Assembly: GCA_024232355.1 (NCBI GenBank)
Contig: JAAEPW010000579.1
Span: forward strand, 1-64,000
DNA: 64,000 nt
Reading direction: 5' to 3'
Source: Chloroflexota bacterium
GTDB taxonomy: Bacteria > Chloroflexota > Anaerolineae > B4-G1
Both the position numbers and the translations under genes were made by a program. Every line of letters begins with the position of its first letter. Position 1 is the first letter of the stretch. Under the pieces are notes generated by a model. The model was not told the DNA's origin. It saw only the letters and a list, made by a program, of their open reading frames with translations, and ran no database searches. Below are positions 7,901-18,143 of the stretch, in pieces.

Positions 7901-8950
7901 TCATAGATTTAACCGTGAGACAAATGAACTGAAATCAGGAGCAACAACCTTCCAACGAGCAGGTTGGTTGCCTTCCCACACCGATACGACAACTCTCGGA
8001 TCATCATAGGATGTTCGGTAGTCAAGACAAATGGCTTCTTCTTCCCAGTTAATCGCAATGAGAACGGAATTATCGACATCCAGGATAGTTGGGTCTGTGA
8101 TAGGTATGCCTTTTCGCTTTGATGAAGCAAGGCCATAGATATGCGCCAATTTCTCATCATTTATGAGGTGTTCTGAGTTAGTCTCCCGTCGCATGCCATC
8201 AACATCCAAGAAACTAAAATCATCGGCATGCTCACTCCCTGTCAACTGACTCAAAACAGTTGTGTCACAGGGTCTCTTCCATCGACCCTGTTCCAGTAGA
8301 TCTAGCAAGAGTTTAGGTAATAAAAGTCCGTTAACATTCACTGGTTGTTTCTCAAGACGTAAAACGCGGTACTGCCCACGAAACAGACTTGGCTCATCCT
8401 GCTGAACAATCAACCCTGGAGCCCCAGCGATGATGTCGCTCAAGCGCCGGTTAGGGTCTGTACCGAAAGCCGAAACAATGCGGCCCACAATGCGCCGTCG
8501 CCGTGTCAGTCTACCTTCCTCCGGCAAGAACTTGTCGAAAATCACAGCCCGTCTGCCAGGACGGAGCACACGCCACCCTTCGGCGAACGCGGTCTGGCCA
8601 TCGGGTACCACGCTGAGCAGCAGTGAGAACAACACAGCGTCGAAACTGGCGTCGGGGAAATCCAGATGTTGCGCGTCCATCTCGAACAACGTCACGTCCC
8701 GCCCGTCGACTTTGGCGCGGGCCTTTTCCAGCATCGCCGGGCTTAGGTCAACGCCGGTAACGGAGACGTCCGCAGGCAAATGGGCCAAGTCCAGCCCTGT
8801 CCCGATGCCCGAAATCAACAACCGCTCTCCCGGCTGTAAGCGCAACATCTGGATCGCTCGCTGCCGAGGACGGTCACTGATGGTCTTGAAGAACAGGTCG
8901 TATATTGGCGCGTAGAGGCGATAAATGCGCCGATTGCGCTGGTTGTTCAT
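7901..8950 (-). CDS. Class I SAM methyltransferase fused to a SMI1/KNR4-like domain
   Basis: 349 residues from the ATG at 8950, which overlaps the FeoC-like stop (ATGA); a longer open frame exists upstream but lies inside that gene. Residues 1 to about 210 are a UbiE/Methyltransf_11-type domain: GERLLISGIGTGLDL is motif I, VTGVDLSPAML motif II, then DAVLFSLLLSVV. The part after about residue 215 reads like a SMI1/KNR4 (SUKH) domain: a LLPKLLLDLLEQGRWKRP start, FSFLDVDGM, AICLDYR, DPRVVV and a final APDFSSFVSRL. The methyltransferase alone would normally end near RVLRLEK, so this is a fusion. It is the last gene of the iron operon. Substrate unknown. Confidence 0.82.
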   Translation of the reverse strand: MNNQRNRRIYRLYAPIYDLFFKTISDRPRQRAIQMLRLQPGERLLISGIGTGLDLAHLPADVSVTGVDLSPAMLEKARAKVDGRDVTLFEMDAQHLDFPDASFDAVLFSLLLSVVPDGQTAFAEGWRVLRPGRRAVIFDKFLPEEGRLTRRRRIVGRIVSAFGTDPNRRLSDIIAGAPGLIVQQDEPSLFRGQYRVLRLEKQPVNVNGLLLPKLLLDLLEQGRWKRPCDTTVLSQLTGSEHADDFSFLDVDGMRRETNSEHLINDEKLAHIYGLASSKRKGIPITDPTILDVDNSVLIAINWEEEAICLDYRTSYDDPRVVVSVWEGNQPARWKVVAPDFSSFVSRLNL

Positions 8951-9198
8951 ACTGCGTCGTTCTGCACAGTCAATGTCCACATCTGCCCGTTCCCACCGGC
9001 CGCGCACGATCCCACCAGCGAACACCCGCCGCAGCCATCGCCGCACGCTCCCCCCACCCGCTTCAAATACCCCATCCGCCCCAAATCTTCCAGCATCGCA
9101 TCGACCAACGCCGGTGTCGTGTCCAACTCGCGGGCCAAATCAACCACTCGATGCGTCCCCCCCCCCCGCAGCAATTCCAACAACCGATTCAACATCAT
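8947..9198 (-). CDS. feoC: FeoC-like [Fe-S]-dependent regulator
   Basis: 83 residues. A small winged-helix domain (LLRGGGTHRVVDLARELDT, then VDAMLEDLGRMGYL) is followed by the cysteine cluster CGDGCGGCSLVGSC, the signature of FeoC-like proteins that tune FeoB. The start overlaps the YibE/F stop and the stop overlaps the methyltransferase start (both ATGA), so translation is coupled. The Gly-Gly-Gly run near residue 12 is encoded by an 11-base homopolymer (9157-9167), a possible slippage site. Confidence 0.85.
   Translation of the reverse strand: MMLNRLLELLRGGGTHRVVDLARELDTTPALVDAMLEDLGRMGYLKRVGGACGDGCGGCSLVGSCAAGGNGQMWTLTVQNDAV
9157..9167 (-). repeat. 11-base homopolymer (G on the coding strand) inside feoC
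   Basis: Eleven consecutive C on the plus strand. In the gene it encodes Gly residues at the tip of the first helix-turn-helix element. A one-base length change would shift the frame after about 13 residues. Confidence 0.9.
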
Positions 9199-10358
9199 CG
9201 CCGCGTCTCCGCCCGTTGAACCGCCCGCCGCACCATCAAACTGGCGATCAGCCCCGTGATCGGCACGGCCAGCACCAAACCCATACTGCCCACCAGCGTG
9301 CGCACGATCTCCTCGGCAACCGGCTCCCGGTTGATACGCCGCCAGATCGGCTCCTGGTAGATGGTAAAGACCAGCATCAACGGCATCGAGGCCCCCACGT
9401 AGGCCAGCATCAGTGTGTTGACCATCGCCGCGATGTGGTCGCGCCCGATGTTGAGGCTGCTGCGAAAGAGTTCGCGCCAGCTCAGATCTCGGTTGGCGTT
9501 GACCAGCTCAAAGACTGCCGACGCCTGCCCCACACAGATGTCATCCAACACGCCCAGCGTGCCAATGATGATCCCGCCCAGCACCAGTCCTCGAAGGTCG
9601 ATGCCCTGTCCCAGTTCCATTACGAGATAGGCCCCTTCCTCTACGCTCAGGCCGGTCAGACGGGTCCATCTCACGAACAACCAAGCCAGCACCCCGGTCA
9701 GCACCAGGCTCAACATCATCCCTACAATCGCCGCATGAGCTTTGGGGTTCCAACCATAGGTCAAATAAGTGGAGACAGCCAACATCACGATGGCCCCGGA
9801 TACACTCACCAACACTGGATCCTGTCCAGCGATGATTTGAGGCAAGATAAAGCCAAAGATCACCACCAGGCTGAATAGTGTGCCGCTCAATGACCGTATC
9901 CCCCGTCCCCGCCCCACCAATACTACCAGTCCCAAAAATAGCACAGCGATCACGAGCAACGGCGTCGTGCGCACAAAATCCGAGACGTAGAAACGATCAC
10001 CGTTGGGGCCGACGGCGCGCTGTACGTACACCCGGTCGCCGGGGTCGAACAGCCGCTCCTGGCTGATAATGTTGACCGTACCCTCCTCGACCACGATCTC
10101 TTGCCCGGCCAGAGAACCACTCTCAACGCGCAGCAGCAAACGCTGGTAGGGCTGCGTGCTGCCGCCGCCCAGGTCGACGGTGCCTTCTTCCAATATCTCG
10201 ATCACGCGCGAGGGTAACGTCTCCGTTTCTCCCGCCGCAAGGGGCTGCTCAAATGTAGGAGACTGGAGCTTTAGCTGCGGCACAACAAAGACGATCACCA
10301 CCGCCAGCACCGCCAGCACAATCAGACAAACGAGAAAGAATCGCTCCAATCGTGACAT
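9195..10358 (-). CDS. YibE/F-family membrane protein
   Basis: 387 residues from the ATG at 10358, which overlaps the FeoB stop by one base (TGATG). There is one N-terminal helix, an extracytoplasmic domain of about 110 residues, then seven or more transmembrane helices. The GRGRGIRSLSGT motif, the GTLGVLDDICVGQAS block and the ending with LVGSMGLVLAVPITGLIAS match the YibE/F family, known from lactic acid bacteria and clostridia but without a firm function. Placement between feoB and feoC in a Fur-controlled operon suggests a role in iron transport here. Confidence 0.9.
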   Translation of the reverse strand: MSRLERFFLVCLIVLAVLAVVIVFVVPQLKLQSPTFEQPLAAGETETLPSRVIEILEEGTVDLGGGSTQPYQRLLLRVESGSLAGQEIVVEEGTVNIISQERLFDPGDRVYVQRAVGPNGDRFYVSDFVRTTPLLVIAVLFLGLVVLVGRGRGIRSLSGTLFSLVVIFGFILPQIIAGQDPVLVSVSGAIVMLAVSTYLTYGWNPKAHAAIVGMMLSLVLTGVLAWLFVRWTRLTGLSVEEGAYLVMELGQGIDLRGLVLGGIIIGTLGVLDDICVGQASAVFELVNANRDLSWRELFRSSLNIGRDHIAAMVNTLMLAYVGASMPLMLVFTIYQEPIWRRINREPVAEEIVRTLVGSMGLVLAVPITGLIASLMVRRAVQRAETRR

Positions 10359-12403
10359 CACGCCCCCAGCACCAGACTCGCCAGCCAAAAAGCGGCAACT
10401 CCTACTGCCCAAGAGACTGCCAGCAAAAAGGTCAGGCTAAACAACGTCCAGCGCCAGGAATTGCTCTCCTGCCGGATAACGGCTACCGTCGCCACGCACG
10501 GGATAAAGAGCATCTGCACCACCAAAAAGGCCAACCCTGTGGCGGCTGGGAAGGTGGCGGTCAAGGTCTCAGCCAGCCCCGCATCCGCCGTCCCAAACAG
10601 CACGCCCAGCGTGGCAATCGCGTTTTCCTTGGCCACAAAGCTGGTCAACAGCGCGACCATCATCCGCCAATCGAAACCCATCAACCGCCCCACCGGCTCC
10701 AGCCACCGTCCGATTTGGGCCAAAAAACTGCTCTCAATCTCGCCATTCGGCAGCATCGAGAGCGCCCACACGATCACCGAGACTGTCAGAATCAGCGTGC
10801 CCGCCTTTTTGAGAAAAGAAATACTGCGCTGCCAAACCAACATGCCGATAGTGCGCCAATTGGGCACGTGATAGAGCGGAAGTTCCATAATGAACGCCGC
10901 CCGCTGGCTACGGAACAACGTCTTGTTGATAACCACCCCGGAGAGCGCCACTATAACCAGCGCTAGCAGGACCAATCCCCAGGAAACCAAGGTGGCAGCC
11001 GAGCCAAAAAAGGCCGGGGCCAGAAATGCGACTACCGCCATCCGTGCCGTGCACGGGACCAACGGAGCCAGGAGGAGCGTCAAAAGGCGCGCGCGGCGGG
11101 ACTCGATCACGCGGGTGCCCAGTACCGCTGGGACGTTACACCCAAATCCCAGGAACAATGGTAGGAACGATTTACCGTGCAACCCCATCATGTGCATAAA
11201 GCCGTCCATCACATAGGCCGCCCGAGCCATGTATCCCATATCCTCCAGTGTCCCCATCACGGCGAAGAAAATGACCAGGATGGGCAAAAAGGTGACCACC
11301 GATCCCACGCCGCCGATGATGCCATCGGCGATCAGGTTTGTCAGCCAGACGGGTGCTCCTGCCAGCCAGGTGCGTGCTAGATTTGCCAGCCCGCTCACCA
11401 CGTAGGTGTCGAGCCAGTCTTGCAAGGGGGTGCCAATGGTATAAGTCAGCCAAAAGGTCAGCCCCAAGATAGATGCCAGGACCAACAGCCCCCACAAAGG
11501 ATGCGTGGCCCAGCGATCCAGCCGCTCCGTCAGTCCGATCTGCCCGGCCTTGGGACGGGTCACGGCGGCGCGGATCATGCGTCCGATCCACTCGTATCGG
11601 CCACCAGCAACGGCGACCAGGGCATCGTCGTGCGCTCGCAGGACGTCGTGGACTGCCTCCCACTGTCCATGTGAGGTGTGCTCTTGGATCATCCGCGTGA
11701 CCTCTTGATCACCCTCCAACAGCTTGAGGGCAATCCAATCGTGAGGATAAGGGGCCGGCACTTGCTCTGCGATCAGCCCCTCGATTTCTTTCAAAACCTC
11801 CCTGTGGTCCGCCCGAATCTGTGGCGGTTTGGGGGCACAGACAATTTCCCCACGCACTACCCGCTCTACCGTTTCCAAAAGTTTGCGCACGCCGATGTTT
11901 TTGGTAGCGACCATCGGCACGACGGGCACTCCCAGTGCGGCTTCCAGCACCTCTGGCTCGATCTCTACCCCTTCCTGCCTGGCTACGTCGATCATATTCA
12001 GCCCAACGATCACCGGCGCGGGCAGAGCCACCATCTCTGACACCAAATAAAGGCTCCGCTCCAGAATCGCCGCGTCCACCATCACGATCACCACGTCCGG
12101 CTGCTCTCGGATGATAAATTCTCGGGCAATGACCTCCTCGGCAGAGTTGGCGGTCAGGCTGTAGGTACCAGGCAGGTCTACCAACCGGTACGTGATTTCG
12201 TTGTGCTCAAACGCACCCTCTTTCCGCTCGACCGTCTTGCCGGGCCAGTTACCCACGTGTTGGTTGAGGCCGGTGAACAGGTTAAAAATGGTCGATTTGC
12301 CCACGTTGGGCTGCCCGGCCAGAGCGACCAAGGCAGGACGCATCTCCACAGCCTGCTGAAAGGCCGTTTGTGTGCGGGCAGAAGGTTCGTGACAGCTAGT
12401 CAT
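10358..12403 (-). CDS. feoB: Ferrous iron transporter FeoB
   Basis: 681 residues. The N-terminal GTPase domain has G1 GQPNVGKST (30-38), a G2 region in NHV/GNWPGKTVE, G3 DLPGTYSL and G4 NMID. A helical linker follows, then the transmembrane permease with the Gate regions (GFGCNVPAVLGTR and the C-terminal FIPCVATVAVI), where the Cys residues typical of FeoB occur. Imports Fe2+ across the inner membrane. It starts 5 bp after feoA and overlaps the YibE/F start. Length is slightly short of E. coli FeoB (about 770) but normal for many bacteria. Confidence 0.97.
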   Translation of the reverse strand: MTSCHEPSARTQTAFQQAVEMRPALVALAGQPNVGKSTIFNLFTGLNQHVGNWPGKTVERKEGAFEHNEITYRLVDLPGTYSLTANSAEEVIAREFIIREQPDVVIVMVDAAILERSLYLVSEMVALPAPVIVGLNMIDVARQEGVEIEPEVLEAALGVPVVPMVATKNIGVRKLLETVERVVRGEIVCAPKPPQIRADHREVLKEIEGLIAEQVPAPYPHDWIALKLLEGDQEVTRMIQEHTSHGQWEAVHDVLRAHDDALVAVAGGRYEWIGRMIRAAVTRPKAGQIGLTERLDRWATHPLWGLLVLASILGLTFWLTYTIGTPLQDWLDTYVVSGLANLARTWLAGAPVWLTNLIADGIIGGVGSVVTFLPILVIFFAVMGTLEDMGYMARAAYVMDGFMHMMGLHGKSFLPLFLGFGCNVPAVLGTRVIESRRARLLTLLLAPLVPCTARMAVVAFLAPAFFGSAATLVSWGLVLLALVIVALSGVVINKTLFRSQRAAFIMELPLYHVPNWRTIGMLVWQRSISFLKKAGTLILTVSVIVWALSMLPNGEIESSFLAQIGRWLEPVGRLMGFDWRMMVALLTSFVAKENAIATLGVLFGTADAGLAETLTATFPAATGLAFLVVQMLFIPCVATVAVIRQESNSWRWTLFSLTFLLAVSWAVGVAAFWLASLVLGA

Positions 12404-12408
12404 TCTGT

Positions 12409-12720
12409 CTACCTCCGCACTTGGATTTTGTTGGCCTCGCCGCGCCCCAGGGCGATCCGGGCATCACGCACCCGGGCAATGAGGGCTCCCCGCCCAAAAT
12501 TCTGCACGACCGTGATCTCTGCTCCTGGCGTAAACCCCAAGGATGCCATCCGTGAAAGCATCCCCCTGCCACCGGCCAGATCGACCACCACGCCATGCTC
12601 GCCGGTGTGCATTGCGCTCAGAGGCACCGTTCCATTGAGCGGCTCGGGTTCCAATTTAGAGGATGATGCTATTTGATCTGCTCTGGACTTTTCACGCTTT
12701 CTTTTCCGTTTTCTCACCAT
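12409..12720 (-). CDS. feoA: FeoA-domain protein
   Basis: 103 residues. The SH3-like FeoA core is residues 30-103: LNGTVPLSAMHTGEHGVVVDL, then RLASLGF-like RMASLGFTPGAEITVVQN and a final IALGRGEANKIQV. A very basic N-terminal tail of about 15 residues (KRKRKREKSR) is extra. FeoA supports FeoB function. The gene starts 3 bp after the fur stop codon. Confidence 0.93.
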   Translation of the reverse strand: MVRKRKRKREKSRADQIASSSKLEPEPLNGTVPLSAMHTGEHGVVVDLAGGRGMLSRMASLGFTPGAEITVVQNFGRGALIARVRDARIALGRGEANKIQVRR

Positions 12721-12723
12721 TTT

Positions 12724-13173
12724 TTATTGTTTTGCTCCATTTTGATTTTGACGTTGACACTGAGCACAATACCCACTCAGATGCAAATGAGCGTTGGCCA
12801 CACATATCCCTTCTCGCTCGATCAACTCTTGCTCGATTTGCGTTACCAGGGGAGTGTCGAACTCGATCACCCGGCCACAACCCAGGCAGGTAAAATGATA
12901 ATGTGGTCCGTGACGTACCGACTCGTAGTGACCGTGCTCCTCACCCAGACGGTGCTCCTCCACCAACCCCATCTCTTTCAGGACGGCCAACGTGCGGTAG
13001 ACCGTCGCGAGGCTAATGTTTGGGTCGCGAACCTTGGCACGATCGTAAATCGCTTCAGCCTCCAAGTGATCGTCGTTCGTTTCCAGCACCTCCATAATCA
13101 GACATCGCTGAGAGGTCAGCCGCATCCCCGCCGATTGAAAAACATCCCGCAAGTACTCTCTTAGCTCATTCAT
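12724..13173 (-). CDS. fur: Fur-family iron-responsive repressor
   Basis: 149 residues. The winged helix (GMRLTSQRCLIMEVLE, ISLATVYRTLAVLKEMGLV) is followed by the metal site HGPHYHFTCLGCGRVIEF and the second zinc pair CAQCQ near the C-terminus. First gene of the Feo operon. A 15/19 match to the Fur box lies directly after the -10 element of its promoter, so it should repress itself and the ferrous iron transporter genes. A zinc or peroxide-sensing (Zur, PerR) role cannot be excluded from the sequence, but the feo genes favour iron. Confidence 0.93.
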   Translation of the reverse strand: MNELREYLRDVFQSAGMRLTSQRCLIMEVLETNDDHLEAEAIYDRAKVRDPNISLATVYRTLAVLKEMGLVEEHRLGEEHGHYESVRHGPHYHFTCLGCGRVIEFDTPLVTQIEQELIEREGICVANAHLHLSGYCAQCQRQNQNGAKQ

Positions 13174-13192
13174 CTCTCGCCCTCCCCTTATT

Positions 13193-13242
13193 GAGAATGA
13201 TTCGCATTATCAAATTATACTCCCCTTTGCGTCATATAGCAA
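13193..13242 (-). promoter_or_regulatory. Promoter with Fur box for the fur-feoAB operon
   Basis: On the reverse strand TTGCTA (13242-13237) and TATAAT (13219-13214) are 17 bp apart. Immediately downstream 13211-13193 matches the 19-bp Fur consensus GATAATGATAATCATTATC at 15 positions, with both outer half-sites nearly intact. Fur bound here would block the polymerase. Confidence 0.87.
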
Positions 13243-13284
13243 GTGACGTCTGGCACCTCACCACGTGACGCCCGTCATACTGCT

Positions 13285-13312
13285 TTGACAACCATCAACG
13301 GCTTGCTATAAT
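13285..13312 (+). promoter_or_regulatory. Promoter of the galactoside operon
   Basis: TTGACA (13285-13290), a 16-bp spacer and TATAAT (13307-13312), directed at the GH4 gene. The expected transcript start is near 13319, just before a long inverted repeat in the leader. Confidence 0.82.
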
Positions 13313-13326
13313 GTGCTGAACACTTC

Positions 13327-13400
13327 TTTCGCCACGAATTTCACGAATTAGCACGAATGGAAAATGGAAAATTAGTGAAATTCGTGGAATTCGTGGCAAA
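13327..13400. repeat. Inverted repeat in the leader of the GH4 gene
   Basis: Arms of about 30 bp (13327-13358 and 13371-13400) built from the word CACGAATT repeated about every 10 bp. The structure lies between promoter and start codon, so the leader RNA would fold into a long hairpin. An in-frame ATG at 13357 lies inside it but lacks a ribosome site. Confidence 0.82.
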
Positions 13401-13422
13401 AACTGACAAGGAGTTCAACGTA

Positions 13423-15788
<2,366 letters not shown>

Positions 15789-15795
15789 AACGTGA

Positions 15796-16557
15796 ATGAT
15801 GAAAACTGATTCCACCCAACTATTCTCCAACCGAGCGGACAATTATGCCAAATACCGCCCCAGCTATCCGCAGGCCGTCTTGGAATGCCTGCGCACCGAA
15901 TGCGGACTGACACCAACGCACGTTGTTGCCGACGTTGGCTCTGGCACCGGCATCCTGTCTGAACTGTTCCTGAAAAATGGCAACCCCGTGTTCAGCGTCG
16001 AGCCGAACGACGAGATGCGGAAAGCAGCCGAGAGGCTTCTGAGTCACTATCCTAACTTGAACAGCGTCAACAGCACGGCCGAGGCCACCACCTTGCCCGA
16101 TAACAGCGTGGATTTCGTGACTGCCGGACAAGCTTTGCATTGGTTCGACCGGCCAAAAGCAAAAATAGAGTTCGAGCGCATCTTGCGCCCAGAGAGCCAC
16201 GCGATGTTTGTCTGGAACGCCTTTGATTTTGACGGATCGCCGTTTATGGGCGCTTATGAACGTCTGTTCGCCAAACACAGTGGACAACAGCACCGCGCAG
16301 ATTGGGGAAAAAGGGCCCAAGATATCGCATTATTCTTCGATGGTAGGATGAACATCCACCTGTTCGATAATCCACGAAACCTCGATTTCGCCGCGTTCAA
16401 GGGCGGATACCTGTCGTCCTCTCACGCGCCCCAAGCCGGACACCCCCAGCACGAGCCTTTGCTACGCGACTTGGGCGAGTTATTCGATAACTACCAAAAA
16501 GACGGATTGGTCCGCTTTTTGAACATCACTAGAATGTATTTTGGCCCGATGGAGTAG
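15796..16557 (+). CDS. Class I SAM-dependent methyltransferase
   Basis: 253 residues starting at 15796 or three bases later. VVADVGSGTGILSELF is motif I, VFSVEPNDEMR motif II and FVTAGQALHWFDRPKAKIEF the family block of Methyltransf_11/25 proteins of the yeast Crg1/TMT1 type. It lies 7 bp after galT, apparently in the galactose operon. Its substrate is unknown and nothing in the sequence ties it to sugar metabolism. Confidence 0.85.
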   Translation: MMKTDSTQLFSNRADNYAKYRPSYPQAVLECLRTECGLTPTHVVADVGSGTGILSELFLKNGNPVFSVEPNDEMRKAAERLLSHYPNLNSVNSTAEATTLPDNSVDFVTAGQALHWFDRPKAKIEFERILRPESHAMFVWNAFDFDGSPFMGAYERLFAKHSGQQHRADWGKRAQDIALFFDGRMNIHLFDNPRNLDFAAFKGGYLSSSHAPQAGHPQHEPLLRDLGELFDNYQKDGLVRFLNITRMYFGPME

Positions 16558-16563
16558 TATAAT

Positions 16564-18132
16564 ATGATATCTTGTCATAAAGGAAGCAACCGGAAACTTG
16601 AAAGCCGTAAAAGAACACAACTGCTATGTCCGGTGGTCCAGAGAGTCCTATTCTTCAGCATGTTGACACTACTCGCGATTCTTGCCCTGGTCCCGACTGC
16701 CCTGCACGCCGACTCATCAGAGTATGTCGAAGTCTTTGATGGAGATATGCCGTTATTGTTCGCCGTCGGCCATGGCGGGTGGAAGCAAGTGGGTGAGCAA
16801 GAGAACGGGGGCTATGCGGCCGACCCACTCCTACGCGACTACTTTTACCGCGTCTTGGCTGTACGGATCTATGAAAAGACCGGTCACCTGCCCTACGTCG
16901 TCTACCAGCAGGGAAACCGGAATTATGTGAATACGAACCGTCCGGTGAACCATTCAGAAGCATACCATCTTGACAATACGGATGCACAGGACGCTTACTT
17001 TGAGTTCCACGATCAGGTAGACGCCGTGATCGCACGGATCGAAGCTCAATACGGAGCGGATATGGCGGTGATAATCAACCCTCATACAACAGACTTGCAG
17101 GCCAGCAGGGGCAACCGCCCCTGGGACCGGATCACCGACATTGGCTTTATCGCCTCCGTGACCAATCTGAGCAGTTCCAGCAACACAATGCGGGCGCTTT
17201 ACAACCGCAAAGGAGAAGTGGCCCTCCGCGGGGAGGACAGCATCCCCTACTAGCTTTTCCACGCGCAGGAATGGCCCACGCCTGATGCCGTGTGGCCTGC
17301 AGCCGCCATCACCAGTTCCAGGACCCTGGCCAAAGAGGGTCTGGACGTGTGGCACGTCTTACCGGCCTGGGTAACCGGCTGGAATACCGACAACTGGGAA
17401 AGCGCCTACTTTAATGGTTACTCGACCATTTTGTATCACGGCTCCAACACCTCGGGACACCACAACAACTGGGCCAATGGACTGGACGCCTTCCAAATGG
17501 AGGTCAACTATACTCGAAGCACTGGTCTCTCTCTACACCCAGATGATCCAGAATACGACCCGGAAGGTTCCTATTACCAACTCGACGTCTCGTTCACCAC
17601 CGCATTCATGGATGACCTGATTGACGCGATCCTCCACAGCCTGCAAGCGAACTATGACTGGATACCGGGGGGTGTTTACAACGTCATAGTGGACAATGGC
17701 GGCGCGGGTTTCGCGACGACCGGTTCATGGACAGAGTCGTCGAGCCGGGGATCCTGGGGCACGCCGAGCGTCTTTGTTGACACGGCCGGCGCAACAGCCT
17801 CCTGGACACCAACTCTCACTCGGTCCGGAAGCTATGAAGTATTGATCCGTTGGACAAAGACCGGGGAACGGACCAACGATGCGCAGTACACCGTTAACTA
17901 TGTCGGTGGGTCACGGACCTTTACCATTGATCAAAGCGGGGACCAAGACGCCAAGTGGGTTAGCTTGGGCTGGTTTCCCTTCTATGCGAGCGGCAGTGTC
18001 GGTGCAAGCGGCAGCGTCGTTCTGGAATGTACCGGCACCGGAACGTCAACTGCGGCCGATGCAGTGTTGTTCCGTCAGGTTCACATAGACACTACTATCA
18101 TCTACCTGCCGGTGGTGTTCAAAAACGATTAA
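16564..18132 (+). pseudogene. Secreted protein with golvesin/Xly-like C-terminal domain, interrupted by one amber codon
   Basis: One continuous frame from the ATG at 16564 to TAA at 18132 is broken only by TAG at 17251-17253. The frame downstream continues immediately with protein-like sequence (LFHAQEWPTPDAVWP), so two open parts of 229 and about 293 codons belong together. A signal peptide covers residues 1-50. The middle (HGGWKQ, NRNYVNTNRP, INPHTTD) vaguely recalls N-formylglutamate amidohydrolase-like or zinc amidase folds. Residues after about 370 match golvesin/xanthan-lyase carbohydrate-binding-like domains (VDNGGAGFATTGSW, SYEVLIRWTKTGERTNDAQYTVN). The C-terminus YLPVVFKND is the tail shared by four other secreted proteins here. 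A recent nonsense mutation is most likely; amber readthrough or a sequencing error cannot be excluded. Confidence 0.78.
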
Positions 18133-18143
18133 AAGGAGTTATC

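Noticed and set aside
8925..9878. 317-codon plus-strand frame over feoC and YibE/F
   Set aside because: Low-complexity Pro/Arg/His sequence antisense to recognised genes; a compositional artefact.
13357..13422. Earlier start for the GH4 gene
   Set aside because: The extra codons lie in a palindromic leader repeat, no ribosome site precedes them, and the NAD-binding strand KITLIGAGST must be near the N-terminus.
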